Source of the DNA: Endozoicomonas sp965261315
GTDB taxonomy: Bacteria > Pseudomonadota > Gammaproteobacteria > Pseudomonadales > Endozoicomonadaceae
Assembly: GCA_965261315.1 (NCBI GenBank)
Contig: CBDHDM010000028.1
Span: 1 to 64,000 of the forward strand
DNA: 64,000 nucleotides
Direction of reading: 5' to 3'
The translations under genes and the position numbers were made by a program. Positions 27,278 through 34,556 of this stretch are shown here, piece by piece; the first letter of the stretch is position 1; each line of letters starts with the position of its first letter. The notes beneath the pieces are model-generated. The model ran no database searches, was not told the DNA's origin, and saw nothing but the letters and a program-made list of their open reading frames with translations.

Positions 27278-27358
27278 AATCGCATGACGATTTTGTTACA
27301 GGATTTAAGGGTTAAAGCGTTAAAAAAAAAACGTTGTAACACTTTAACGCTGTAACGT
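27236..27358. repeat. Ugd-derived direct repeat plus intergenic repeat block R1
   Basis: From 27238 the sequence GGTTCTGATAACTTCCGGGC through CAGGATTTAAGG recurs at 28245-28322 with a few changes. Within it AAAATCG-CATGA-CGATTTT (27276-27294) is a terminator-like hairpin. It is followed by the AT-rich block GGGTTAAAGCGTTAA to AACGCTGTAACG. The block also supplies the last codons of the vapC gene at 27344. Confidence 0.75.
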
Positions 27359-27778
27359 TTCCATCGTTGCAACCTTCTTAACCATAAATTCTTCCGGTGT
27401 GAATACCGGGATTTCGGCTAACCGAAAGTCTTTGGTGTTGCGGGTGATGATGGCTTCGGCTCCGGCCTGTATCGCTGCAGCGTACAGTACGGCATCTTCG
27501 AAATCGCTAAACCCGCTATCAAGGGCGTGCATTAATATGGCCTGATCCACCGGTGCTACCTGATAAATTTGTAACAACTTTTTGAGGGCGGCGCTGCCTT
27601 TGGCTTTGCCGATGGTTTTACAGGTGAGGTAGTGAATGGTGGTCAGTGTTGTGGCGCAGAGTATACCATTGAGTGTTCTGCGCTCCACTCTGCCCATGAT
27701 GGATGAAGAGTGAGCCACAAACGGTTCCCGTTCAAACAGGACATCCAGAATAACGTTCGTATCCACCAGAATCTTCAT
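27344..27778 (-). CDS. PIN-domain ribonuclease toxin (VapC-like)
   Basis: 144 residues. PIN-fold acidic residues sit in LVDTNVILDVL (N-terminal Asp), SGFSDFEDAVLYAAA and ITRNTKDFRL. It should cleave RNA. Its ATG overlaps the antitoxin stop by four bases. The C-terminus METLQR ends inside repeat block R1. A paralogous pair is at 34137-34795, so this module was duplicated or acquired twice. Confidence 0.86.
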   Translation of the reverse strand: MKILVDTNVILDVLFEREPFVAHSSSIMGRVERRTLNGILCATTLTTIHYLTCKTIGKAKGSAALKKLLQIYQVAPVDQAILMHALDSGFSDFEDAVLYAAAIQAGAEAIITRNTKDFRLAEIPVFTPEEFMVKKVATMETLQR

Positions 27779-28017
27779 AGATATTTGTCTTCCAGATGTT
27801 TTTTGTAGTCCTTTTCTGCATCGTGTTCCTGACTATCGGCCAGCAATCCTTTCAGGCTCTGGGTTAATGGTGGTAATGGTTCGTCTTCCATCTCATGGCG
27901 GGTTAGATCGGCAAAATAGTCAGCCACCAGTTGCGACAACGATTTGCCATGTTGTGCCGCGTATTTTTTCGCATTGTTGACCAGTTCACCTTCTACCCGA
28001 AGCGTGAGTTTATGCAT
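27775..28017 (-). CDS. DUF6364-type ribbon-helix antitoxin
   Basis: 80 residues from ATG 28017 (AAGG upstream; the frame stays open 20 codons further). HKLTLRVEGELVNNAKKYAA resembles the N-terminus of a ribbon-helix-helix DNA-binding domain; the C-terminal DAEKDYKKHLEDKYL binds the toxin by analogy with its family. First gene of a two-gene TA operon. Confidence 0.8.
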   Translation of the reverse strand: MHKLTLRVEGELVNNAKKYAAQHGKSLSQLVADYFADLTRHEMEDEPLPPLTQSLKGLLADSQEHDAEKDYKKHLEDKYL

Positions 28018-28244
28018 GATGATTACCTTGGCGTATCTTTTTTTAAAATAGTACGTCAGATAGTGAAATTCATCCATGGCATCGCTGAAAAAAACACAGT
28101 GTAAGCGTTGAAGGTTTAACGATTGAACGTTTCATCCATACCCGAAAACCGGGGTCGGGTCTTGAATCTTGCATGAAGTCAAGGAAAATCCTTCCCAATC
28201 CAGCAATTGAAAACCAAGGGCTGGTGCAGTTTTTCTCTGTGAAG
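28018..28244. other. Intergenic region with repeat block R3 and a dispersed repeat
   Basis: 28101-28134 (GTAAGCGTTGAAGGTTTAAC and onward) belongs to the AT-rich intergenic family. 28150-28194 repeats the segment at 26100-26142. No gene is visible. Confidence 0.5.
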
Positions 28245-28370
28245 GCCGGTTCCGATAACTTCCGGGCATCGTCCATCCAGAGCTTTTAAAATCGCATGAC
28301 GATTATGTTACAGGATTTAAGGATTAAAGCGTTTAAAGAAACACTTCAACCCTTTGTAACCTTTTAACAT
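28245..28370. repeat. Second ugd-derived direct repeat plus intergenic block R2
   Basis: GGTTCCGATAACTTCCGGGC, then ATCCAGAGCTTTTAAAATCG with the same hairpin core (28288-28305), then GGATTAAAGCGTTTAAAG. This is a near copy of 27238-27330, about 1 kb away. Together they bracket the PIN/DUF6364 cassette like a duplicated insertion point. Confidence 0.75.
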
Positions 28371-28418
28371 TTACCGATACGGACTTTCCGAGATAACCAA
28401 CGAGCCTGTTTTTGAGCT

Positions 28419-28685
28419 TTATGCCGCTTCAGGCTTGTTCAGTTGTCCGGCAGCGTCTATTTTTTGATGGAGGCTGGCGGCGCTGAACTCCAGGCCGTTA
28501 GGCCAGCAAAGCGCACCTAACTCTATAAAATAGCGTTTAAAGTACTCTCTTTCTTTTAATGGTAATGTCAGGCTGGTTGATCGCTTGATCATTGAAGAAA
28601 AATCCATAATGCCATGGCTTCCGTCAGAAAAATGTAATTCTAACTGGTTGCTGTCTATCCATTTGGCTTGGGTGATTTTAATCAT
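28419..28685 (-). CDS. DUF2442 protein of a DUF4160/DUF2442 pair
   Basis: 88 residues: QAKWIDSNQLELHFSDGSHG, MDFSSMIKRSTSLTLPLKE and WPNGLEFSAASLHQKI match DUF2442. Proteins of this family are routinely encoded next to DUF4160 and the pair is thought to be a TA-like module. The start at 28685 overlaps the end of the DUF4160 gene by 8 bases. Confidence 0.82.
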   Translation of the reverse strand: MIKITQAKWIDSNQLELHFSDGSHGIMDFSSMIKRSTSLTLPLKEREYFKRYFIELGALCWPNGLEFSAASLHQKIDAAGQLNKPEAA

Positions 28686-28944
28686 TGTCTGCTCCGGGTA
28701 TTCTTTCCAGTGGTTCCAGGCGGGTCGCTTTCTGCCAGTTCGCTAATAATGCTTTCTGGTGATTGTCGCACCACTCACGAATCAGCCGCTCAGCTTTTTT
28801 GGGGATATGCCCCTGTAAGATTTTACCATCACTTATTTGTATCAATGCCTCGTTCCCCTGGTACTCAGCGTGGATATGCGGGGGAGCATGATCATCATGG
28901 TACATGCGGATATATATTCCAAAAAAGCTTGATATTACTGGCAT
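28678..28944 (-). CDS. DUF4160 protein of a DUF4160/DUF2442 pair
   Basis: 88 residues from ATG 28944 (GAGGC upstream; GTG at 28947 is alternative). PVISSFFGIYIRMYHDDHAP, PPHIHAEYQGNEALIQISDG and the following helix match DUF4160. The His/Asp-rich HDDHAPPHIH segment is the family hallmark. The function is unproven; pairing suggests a toxin-antitoxin or related module. Confidence 0.85.
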   Translation of the reverse strand: MPVISSFFGIYIRMYHDDHAPPHIHAEYQGNEALIQISDGKILQGHIPKKAERLIREWCDNHQKALLANWQKATRLEPLERIPGADND

Positions 28945-29050
28945 CACTCAGCCTCAGTTATAAAGATACTATGTCAGAGTATAGTGATTCCAACGCTGGC
29001 GGTGTTGCTGATTAATGCCGGTGATTTCCAACCTCAGGATTTTGCCTGTT

Positions 29051-29281
29051 TCCATCCAGAGCATCATGAAGCGCATCAAGGCCAAGGGCGTTGAGGTGGT
29101 GGTGTATGAACCGGAGTTTTTCAATTCACGCGTGATCAACGATCAGGATGAATTCAGGCAGACCGCCGATGTAATCATCTCCAACCGCCTGGTGGATGAA
29201 CTGGCCGATGTGCTGGATAAAGTCTATACCCGGGATCTGTATCGGATCGGGTTGATAAAATCGCTGTTGCGACTTTCTTAA
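29051..29281 (+). pseudogene. 3' fragment of UDP-glucose 6-dehydrogenase (second tail copy)
   Basis: The frame SIQSIMKRIKAKGVEVVVYE, PEFFNSRVINDQDEFRQTAD and LVDELADVLDKVYTRDLY is the C-terminal piece missing from the ugd gene at 26311. It starts at the same Ser-Ile-Gln point where that gene is cut. VYEPEFFNS lacks the four residues VLDE seen in the other tail. The end has drifted (RIGLIKSLLRLS). Confidence 0.72.
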
Positions 29282-29307
29282 AGACCTTAAAGAGCGTTTC
29301 AGGGTTA

Positions 29308-29724
29308 TTAACCGTTCAGATAGGTGTCTGGCCTTGTGGCAATACTGGGGGATTTTTGTAGTAGTTTTTTATCCCAGGTGACCAGTGGGCAGTCTAAGGT
29401 TTCTGCCAATACCACAAATAACGCATCGTAGGCTGGATGTTTTGAATAAACGGCTACTTCCAGAGCTTTGAGCCATAAACGCTCGCTGCTGGTTACCGAC
29501 GTGATCAGGGCTTCGGCTCTTTCGGTTGCCTGTATTGCCTGTTGCAGGCTCAACTGCTGATGGGTTACCCATTGCCAGGCCACATTGCAGAACTCAGCCC
29601 GGAACAGATCAGGAACATGGATGTTCTTTGTTTTTTTCAATACGGCCAGGGCTTCCTGCCGGTGCACGGGTTCATTAAACAGTGCATAGGCAAAGACCAT
29701 GGTGTCGATAACGGCAGTGGTCAT
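29308..29724 (-). CDS. vapC: VapC-like PIN-domain toxin
   Basis: 138 residues: AVIDTMVFAYALF, RAEFCNVAWQW, HPAYDALFVVLAE and LVTWDKKLLQ give the four acidic PIN positions. It is a site-specific ribonuclease. It overlaps the antitoxin stop by four bases. The C-terminus ends TYLNG near the start of a short intergenic space after the ugd tail. Confidence 0.88.
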   Translation of the reverse strand: MTTAVIDTMVFAYALFNEPVHRQEALAVLKKTKNIHVPDLFRAEFCNVAWQWVTHQQLSLQQAIQATERAEALITSVTSSERLWLKALEVAVYSKHPAYDALFVVLAETLDCPLVTWDKKLLQKSPSIATRPDTYLNG

Positions 29725-29945
29725 GGTCGGCCCTCATGTCGCCATGCATCCATGTCTTTGGCGGAGGTTTCCGGTAGTTCTTTCCAGCTTTGTTTTATGG
29801 CTTTGATCAGATCAGACTTTTGTTGATAGCGAGCTTCAAGCAGTTCCCGGACTTCTTGCTCCATCGAGCGGTTGCTTGCTTTGGCACTGGCTTTTAGTCG
29901 TTCAATCAGTTCGTCCGGCAGGTTACGGATGGTCAGGGTTGCCAT
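29721..29945 (-). CDS. vapB: FitA/VapB-like ribbon-helix-helix antitoxin
   Basis: 74 residues: MATLTIRNLPDELIERLKAS plus NRSMEQEVRELLEARY is the classic FitA/VapB ribbon-helix-helix. It binds operator DNA as a dimer and inhibits the PIN toxin encoded next. The palindromic pair at 29983-30002 is its likely operator. Confidence 0.9.
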   Translation of the reverse strand: MATLTIRNLPDELIERLKASAKASNRSMEQEVRELLEARYQQKSDLIKAIKQSWKELPETSAKDMDAWRHEGRP

Positions 29946-29982
29946 GGCTATTGCCTCTTTAAAATATGTGATCTATTACCAA

Positions 29983-30002
29983 TGCTAGCACATTGCTAGC
30001 AT
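29983..30002. promoter_or_regulatory. Paired TGCTAGCA operator sites of vapBC
   Basis: TGCTAGCA occurs twice, centred 11 bp apart, each a perfect palindrome, 38 bases upstream of the vapB start. One helical turn of spacing fits cooperative binding by a VapBC complex. Confidence 0.7.
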
Positions 30003-30060
30003 GCAGTGATTTTGTTCTACCAATCGAAACCCGGGGCCTTTTTGGATCGGATTAATCAGA

Positions 30061-30128
30061 TGTTCAAGCGTCGAAGGTTTAAGCCTTTAAACGCTGTAAC
30101 GTTGAACTTTTTAACCTTGAAACATTCC
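30061..30128. repeat. Intergenic repeat block R4
   Basis: TTCAAGCGTCGAAGGTTTAA then CCTTTAAACGCTGTAACG and TTTTTAACCTTGAAAC is a member of the AT-rich family that separates gene blocks in the island. It lies between vapBC and the MazF remnant. Confidence 0.65.
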
Positions 30129-30131
30129 CTT

Positions 30132-30254
30132 TCAGGCCATTCCCAACCATAACGCCATCAGTCGGGTGACTTCTGTCAGTTCCTGTTGACTGAGTGAGCC
30201 GATGGTTTTGCCGATTTTGTCGGCTTTTATCGTGGTGATTTTATCGATCATCAC
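30132..30254 (-). pseudogene. C-terminal remnant of a MazF/PemK-type toxin
   Basis: The minus-strand frame MIDKITTIKADKIGKTIGSL then QQELTEVTRLMALWLGMA is the last helix region of MazF-family RNA endonucleases. The N-terminal catalytic part is missing. On the far side of the IS1182 element a frame with a strong ribosome site (AAGGAGG) starts MSTNFRYTDSKDNG at 32026 but meets a stop at the joint. The locus was therefore already damaged before or during insertion. Confidence 0.6.
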
Positions 30255-30383
30255 CTAGGAGGCTGACCGAGAATAAGTCGGTTAGTTCTCCGAATTTTGT
30301 CACAATTTAAGACCGTTCAAAAAACAAACAGTTATTTGCCCTGAATTTGTCCATTTTCCTTAAAATGGGTCCTTTCAGGGCTC

Positions 30384-31157
30384 TTATGCTGCTTTTTTAA
30401 CCTTTTTTAAATCATCAAGACGGATTGACCCCGTTGATGCCGCTTTCGCAAATTTTTTCATGTTATGCGCTGTGCATACCAACGAAAATTCCGCTGCTAC
30501 CTTTTCTTTGCCTCTTAGACTAAAGCTCCGAAAACCGGAATTCTTTATCTGGCCAAAAGGTGGCTCCGCAATGACCTTGCGCCGCTCATAAACGGTTTTT
30601 GCTTCTGCTGTTTCCATTTTCTTGTTCATGGCCTGGCGGATGGGTTCAAACTTGTCCGTACGAATAACGCGGCCCGCTTCCTTTTTTGAATTGCTGCACC
30701 TTGAGCGATAAGAACATTCCTTGCACACGCTTTTATTGGCTCGATAGCTCTTTCTTTTTGCCACGCTTCCGGGTTTGGTTATCAACCGCTCTCTGGCCGG
30801 ACAAATGAACGCATCGGATTGCTCATCATAGATGAAATCGGCTTTGACAAACTTCCGGTCAGAGCTCTCCAACGATTCTTCTGCGGGCTTCTCTGTCTTG
30901 TCTGTGGCGATATAGCCATCAATATTTCGCGCTTCTACGGCATGGAGATTCGGCCCGGAAAAATAGCCATTATCCATGCTCATTTTATCCACAGCCGCGC
31001 CATCGGTGGCTTCCGCAAGCGCGGCCAATGCCGGCTCGACTTCCTGTACATCATTGGCATGCTGGCTGATGTGTTGACCAACGATGATCTGGTTATCCGC
31101 ATCCACACAGATTTGAGGGTTGTAGCTGTACTCACAATAGCCTTTCTTCGTCATCAT
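30384..31157 (-). CDS. IS1182-family transposase, C-terminal part
   Basis: 257 residues: EYSYNPQICVDADNQIIVGQ, KMSMDNGYFSGPNL, CKECSYRSRCSNS and the closing RKVIAEPPFGQIKNSGFRSF hold the later DDE catalytic residues. The frame is open upstream to near 31240 and joins the N-terminal part by a -1 shift at GGAAAAAGC (about 31222-31230). Confidence 0.8.
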   Translation of the reverse strand: MMTKKGYCEYSYNPQICVDADNQIIVGQHISQHANDVQEVEPALAALAEATDGAAVDKMSMDNGYFSGPNLHAVEARNIDGYIATDKTEKPAEESLESSDRKFVKADFIYDEQSDAFICPARERLITKPGSVAKRKSYRANKSVCKECSYRSRCSNSKKEAGRVIRTDKFEPIRQAMNKKMETAEAKTVYERRKVIAEPPFGQIKNSGFRSFSLRGKEKVAAEFSLVCTAHNMKKFAKAASTGSIRLDDLKKVKKAA

Positions 31158-31206
31158 TCGGGCATCGTGATCAGCAAAACTGATTTGTTTTTTGTCGTCT
31201 ATCGGC

Positions 31207-31902
31207 TTATCGGGGTTCAGCGCTTTTTCCCGTTTTCTCCAGTGCTTCTCTTGCGGTTTTTATCTTTTTCAGACGATCCTGTTTAAACTGCAAGTCTTCA
31301 GGAATCGTATAGCCATTGGCTTCTTTGTAAAGATCGTCGTCTTCCTGATCGTGCTGGCTGGCTTTTTTGATGAGTGCATCAATCTCGGCACTGAGCTCAG
31401 CCTCTTTTGCTTTCAGTCTGCCGTAGCTCATGGCTTTATGCTTTGAACTGTTAGCCTTGAATTTCGATCCGTCCAGGCTGATGTGCCCCAGAGATGCCAT
31501 CTGAAGCTCCATCGCCAGCTTAACGGATTGCTTGAAGCAGTCGTGGAAAAACGACAGATTGTCTTTACGGAAATCACCCAGAACTCTGAAATTCGGGCAA
31601 TTCATTTGAGAAATATACATGAATGCCAGGTCTTGCCGACAACGTCGCTCAATCTCGCGGGAGCTGAAAACGCCGTGGCTATAGGCGTAGATCAGGATGG
31701 ATACAATCAGTTTCGGCGGATAGGCGTGCTGGCCAAGGTGGTGATATTTTTTCTCAACTTCCGAAGTATCCAGGCCCTGAAAGAGAGTTTCATAAACGAA
31801 ACAGTCGTGATCTGCCGGTAGCAGGTCAAAAATATTGGTTGGAAACAGCAGGTGCTGATCAAACTCAATCGGGCTGTCCTTGAATTTTGGTGGTCGTAAC
31901 AT
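31207..31902 (-). CDS. IS1182-family transposase, N-terminal part
   Basis: 231 residues: ADHDCFVYETLFQGLD, YPPKLIVSILIYAYSHGVFS, SREIERRCRQDLAFMYI and HISLDGSKFKANSSKHKAMS (first catalytic Asp). It stops at EKTGKSAEPR, where the next frame continues. The break may be programmed slippage on five A residues or an inactivating change. Confidence 0.8.
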   Translation of the reverse strand: MLRPPKFKDSPIEFDQHLLFPTNIFDLLPADHDCFVYETLFQGLDTSEVEKKYHHLGQHAYPPKLIVSILIYAYSHGVFSSREIERRCRQDLAFMYISQMNCPNFRVLGDFRKDNLSFFHDCFKQSVKLAMELQMASLGHISLDGSKFKANSSKHKAMSYGRLKAKEAELSAEIDALIKKASQHDQEDDDLYKEANGYTIPEDLQFKQDRLKKIKTAREALEKTGKSAEPR

Positions 31903-32064
31903 TTGGCATCAATGCATTATATTTAAGGACTTATCATAACGGAAAAGTCTATTCTCGGTCAGCCTCCTAGGAGGTTTTGTTGAGCCCGTTGTCTTTACTG
32001 TCGGTGTAGCGGAAATTGGTAGACATAACGCCTCCTTGGCTTACGTTTGCAATCATGTTGATTG

Positions 32065-32076
32065 TGTTACATGTAA
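32065..32076. promoter_or_regulatory. Palindrome GTTACATGTAAC upstream of the MazF-like locus
   Basis: A perfect 12-base palindrome lies about 40 bases upstream of the ATG at 32026. In a TA locus this is a plausible antitoxin-binding operator. The gene it served is broken. Confidence 0.45.
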
Positions 32077-32111
32077 CGTAGCGGGCGGGGTATTAATGTC
32101 AACTTGATGTG

Positions 32112-32187
32112 AAAATCACGGGAGATTTTATTGAAGGGTTAAGGTTTATGCGGTTAAAACGCTTTAACCTTTGAACGGTTTAACCTT
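32112..32187. repeat. Intergenic repeat block R5
   Basis: AAAATCACGGGAGATTTT is a hairpin; it is followed by GAAGGGTTAAGGTTTATGCG, GTTAAAACGCTTTAACC and TTGAACGGTTTAACC. The block abuts the toxin stub at 32188 without spacer, as if it replaced the front of that gene. Confidence 0.65.
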
Positions 32188-32274
32188 CTTTTGCTGTGTG
32201 GTAGTGATAAATCCAGCCAGAACCGGGATATTGCCCTGGCACAAAGGCTGGTTAAGGAGATTGATGATGAATGA
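32188..32274 (+). pseudogene. C-terminal stub of a RelE/HigB-type toxin
   Basis: 28 codons, LLLCGSDKSSQNRDIALAQR then LVKEIDDE, match the end of addiction-module killer (RelE-like) proteins. The rest is absent: repeat block R5 runs straight into it. Its stop overlaps the start of the antitoxin gene, the normal arrangement for this module. Confidence 0.6.
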
Positions 32275-32551
32275 GCCCGTTTATGACTATGACCCTGCTG
32301 ATTACCTGAACAGCCCTGAAGAGATTGAAGTATTCCTTTCGGAAGCCTTTTCCACGGGGGATTCTGGATATATAGCCAAGGCAATCGGTGTTGCTGCCAG
32401 GGCTAAAGGCATGGCAGACGTTGCCAGAGAGACCGGGTTGTCAAGAGAGCAGCTTTACCGTTCTTTCAGTGAGCAGGGGAATCCGACCCTCAAAACATTA
32501 TTAGTGGTTTTACAGGCACTGGGGTTGAACCTGAAACCTTCTTCGATATAG
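32264..32551 (+). CDS. Addiction-module antidote protein (HigA-like HTH), orphan
   Basis: About 95 residues from ATG 32264/32267 with AAGGAG upstream. YDYDPADYLNSPEEIEVFLS and the helix-turn-helix MADVARETGLSREQLYRSFS, GNPTLKTLLVVLQALGL are typical of this antidote family. Its toxin is reduced to a 28-codon stub, so the antidote is now alone. Confidence 0.82.
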   Translation: MMNEPVYDYDPADYLNSPEEIEVFLSEAFSTGDSGYIAKAIGVAARAKGMADVARETGLSREQLYRSFSEQGNPTLKTLLVVLQALGLNLKPSSI

Positions 32552-32654
32552 GAAAACCGCTCTTGCGGTTTTGTTACAGAGTTTAAGGTTTAAGCGTTTA
32601 AAAGAGCGTTCACTTCTTTGGCGTTGTAACGCTTTCACTTTGCAACGCTTTAAC
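32552..32654. repeat. Intergenic repeat block R6 with terminator hairpin
   Basis: AAAACCGC-TCTT-GCGGTTTT (32553-32572) is a clear hairpin with T-tract after the antidote gene. It is followed by GTTTAAGGTTTAAGCGTTTA and GGCGTTGTAACGCTTTC, TGCAACGCTTTAAC. Confidence 0.75.
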
Positions 32655-32663
32655 ATCCGTGAT

Positions 32664-32915
32664 TCAACGGGCCTGATGCGTTTCCATATATTTTCTCAGC
32701 AAATTGTTGATGCGGGTCTGGTATCCCTGCCCCTGCCCCTTGAACCATTCCAGAACGTCGGCATCCAGTCGGATAGTCACTGGTTTTTTCACCGGCAGGT
32801 GCAGCTCGGCCTGTTGGAAAAATTCATCGTCCAGTTCAGGTATATCAGAAGTGTCGATGTCCTCGTCACTCATGGCATTGAGGCGCTCCCAGTCAGTACC
32901 GGATGTTTTCTTCAT
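32664..32915 (-). CDS. brnA: BrnA-type antitoxin
   Basis: 83 residues from ATG 32915 (MKKTSGTDWERLNAM). DTSDIPELDDEFFQQAELHL, KKPVTIRLDADVLEWFKGQG and YQTRINNLLRKYM form the BrnA ribbon-helix-helix family. It represses the operon and inhibits BrnT. It overlaps the end of brnT by 23 bases. Confidence 0.92.
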   Translation of the reverse strand: MKKTSGTDWERLNAMSDEDIDTSDIPELDDEFFQQAELHLPVKKPVTIRLDADVLEWFKGQGQGYQTRINNLLRKYMETHQAR

Positions 32916-33171
32916 AGTGTTGAACCTCTTTCCTGGTGGCTTTTCGGGCTGAGATGATCCGCAGTACATCATCCACTCGTTCGGTGTAGACCACTACGCC
33001 GGTGAGGCGGTGAATACGGCCAATGGCTACCCAGCGTTCTTCGCCATAATCGGCCCGATCATCGACCTTGCTGAGCATGGGGTGATTGAATATATCGACA
33101 GCGTCCTCAAAGGCAATGCCGTGTTTGCGAATATTTGCCTGATTCTTTTTTTCATCCCACTCACATTGCAT
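32893..33171 (-). CDS. brnT: BrnT-type ribonuclease toxin
   Basis: 92 residues: EWDEKKNQANIRKHGIAFED, DRADYGEERWVAIGRI and VDDVLRIISARKATRKEVQH match BrnT, a RelE-fold ribonuclease. Toxin precedes antitoxin, as is normal for brnTA. ATG 33171 gives MQCEWDEKKN. The upstream space contains TTTACATTTGTACATACATT, a possible operator. Confidence 0.92.
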   Translation of the reverse strand: MQCEWDEKKNQANIRKHGIAFEDAVDIFNHPMLSKVDDRADYGEERWVAIGRIHRLTGVVVYTERVDDVLRIISARKATRKEVQHYEENIRY

Positions 33172-33246
33172 GGTGATGCTGGTATTTACATTTGTACATA
33201 CATTTAAAGGCTAGCACTTATTTGAGCAAATGAAACCAATGAATAT

Positions 33247-33382
33247 TCCCTCGTTCCCATGCTCCGAGGCTATCGCAAAAGGTGTTCAAACAAGAAATAA
33301 ACTCAAAGCCGTCATCTCCGCGAAGGCGGAGATCCACCGTACGTGGTGGGTTCCCGCCTTCGCGGGAACGACGTTGCTGAGA
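33247..33382. repeat. REP-like extragenic palindromes
   Basis: CTCGTTCCCATGCTCCGAGG (33249) is a partial copy of the palindrome at 26195. At 33309-33373 GTCATCTCCGCGAAGGCGGA pairs loosely with GGTTCCCGCCTTCGCGGGAA; this is a widely spread intergenic repeat type. The open frame across it (VPAFAGTT) is a repeat artefact. Confidence 0.7.
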
Positions 33383-33443
33383 TGTTTTGGTGCTCATACC
33401 CTTTTGCGACAGCCTCAGGGACCGTGGTAAACATTTTAATGCT

Positions 33444-33842
33444 TCAATTATATAGAATAATTGGTATGTGTTTGCGGTAGTGGATAAAGTCTTTATCTGT
33501 TGTCAGTACAGGGATCTGGTGTTTGATGGCCATTGTAGCAATAAGAAAGTCGGTATGAGAGCCCTGAACCCCATTCCTGCGACAGATGTTGGCTTGAGTC
33601 GCCGCGCTGATATAGTCCATTTCAGAAATGGGCAGCAGATCAAAGGCACTGAGTTTGTCACACAAGCGTGTGAATTGAGCCTCATGCTTAATGCCGGTTA
33701 ACACTTCCTGCAGTATTGGCCCGATCATCACGGCCCGGTGCTGACGGATTAATCGCTGCAACAGGATGGCTTCTTCGGGTACGGATTCAGCATTACGTCG
33801 ACGCAGTGCAGCAGACCATACGCAGGTATCTACCAGCACCAT
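33444..33842 (-). CDS. vapC: VapC-like PIN-domain toxin
   Basis: 132 residues: MVLVDTCVWSAALRR, ILQEVLTGIKHEAQF, GSHTDFLIATMAIKH and LTTDKDFIHY carry the four PIN acidic residues. Start and antitoxin stop overlap by one base. Intact ribonuclease toxin of the second VapBC in the island. Confidence 0.9.
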   Translation of the reverse strand: MVLVDTCVWSAALRRRNAESVPEEAILLQRLIRQHRAVMIGPILQEVLTGIKHEAQFTRLCDKLSAFDLLPISEMDYISAATQANICRRNGVQGSHTDFLIATMAIKHQIPVLTTDKDFIHYRKHIPIILYN

Positions 33843-34042
33843 TATTTTCCAGGGGCCTCCTTTTGGGAGGCCTGATCGTCGTGGTAATCAATGGTGCCGA
33901 AATCATCCAGCAGTTCCAGCTGCTTGCGATGGCGAATAAACTCGGCAAGCGCTTCATTAACGGCCGCCTTTTTGGTTTTATAGCCACCCAGCTGTTGAAC
34001 CTGGGCAATCAAGTCATCGTCTATCGCAAGGTTTGAAGGCAT
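33842..34042 (-). CDS. vapB: VapB-like antitoxin
   Basis: 66 residues: MPSNLAIDDDLIAQVQQLGG then YKTKKAAVNEALAEFIRHRK is the DUF2191-type VapB. ATG 34042 has TAGGAG upstream. The C-terminal acidic stretch DDFGTIDYHDD should wrap the toxin. Confidence 0.9.
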   Translation of the reverse strand: MPSNLAIDDDLIAQVQQLGGYKTKKAAVNEALAEFIRHRKQLELLDDFGTIDYHDDQASQKEAPGK

Positions 34043-34113
34043 ATCATCAACTCCTACACAATGCTTTACACAAAAACAGTCTAGCCTGTCTGCTTATTCA
34101 TTACCAATGTCTG

Positions 34114-34147
34114 CAATGTTTCAACGCTGTAACACTTTAACGCTTAA
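34114..34147. repeat. Intergenic repeat block R7
   Basis: AATGTTTCAACGCTGTAACA then CTTTAACGCTTAAG. As at R1, its edge supplies the final codons of the adjacent PIN gene (SLKR and stop). Confidence 0.6.
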
Positions 34148-34556
34148 GACTTTCCAGAAACTGCTGCGGTGTCATCACCGGCAGGTTTTGTGTTTTATAG
34201 TCTTTTATGTTGCGGGTAATGAGCAGGTTGGCACCCCCACTTTGTGCGGTGAAGTATTGAATACCGTCTTCAAAGTCTGTGAACGTGGAGTGCAGGGCGG
34301 TTTCCAGACTGGCTTCCGAAGTGGTCATTACCCTGAGCAGACTTTTGAGTGTTTGCAGTGCTTCCCTTGCCGCCTTCTGGCCTTTGATTTTTCGGAGAAT
34401 ATAAAAGACATTGGCAAACACCAGCACCGAGGTTGCACCATAATATTCACCGGCCTGAATTCGGGAAAAAATAGTGGCACTTTGTTGAAACCAGGGTTCC
34501 CGCTTGGTCAGTAGGTCCAGTACGATATCGGCATCCAGAAACAGGGTGGGGGTCAT
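34137..34556 (-). CDS. PIN-domain toxin, paralogue of 27344-27778
   Basis: 139 residues: LFLDADIVLDLLTKREP, SFTDFEDGIQYFTAQS-like acidic segment (FTDFEDGIQYFTA) and LITRNIKDYKTQNLPVMTPQ. It aligns along its length with the toxin at 27344, including the C-terminal TPEEF/TPQQF turn. ATG 34556 overlaps the antitoxin stop by four bases. Confidence 0.86.
   Translation of the reverse strand: MTPTLFLDADIVLDLLTKREPWFQQSATIFSRIQAGEYYGATSVLVFANVFYILRKIKGQKAAREALQTLKSLLRVMTTSEASLETALHSTFTDFEDGIQYFTAQSGGANLLITRNIKDYKTQNLPVMTPQQFLESLKR

Larger units (their letters stand above)
30259..31966 (-). mobile_element. IS1182-family insertion sequence (1708 bp)
   Basis: The inverted repeats are GAGGCTGACCGAGAAT (30259) and ATTCTCGGTCAGCCTC (ending 31966). 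CTAG is duplicated at 30255-30258 and 31967-31970, the 4-bp palindromic target typical of IS1182 members. The element carries a transposase in two frames and splits the MazF-like locus. Confidence 0.88.

Noticed and set aside
33230..33430. Open frame containing VPAFAGTT as a gene
   Set aside because: This peptide is the usual translation of a widespread REP-like intergenic repeat; no ribosome site or family supports it.
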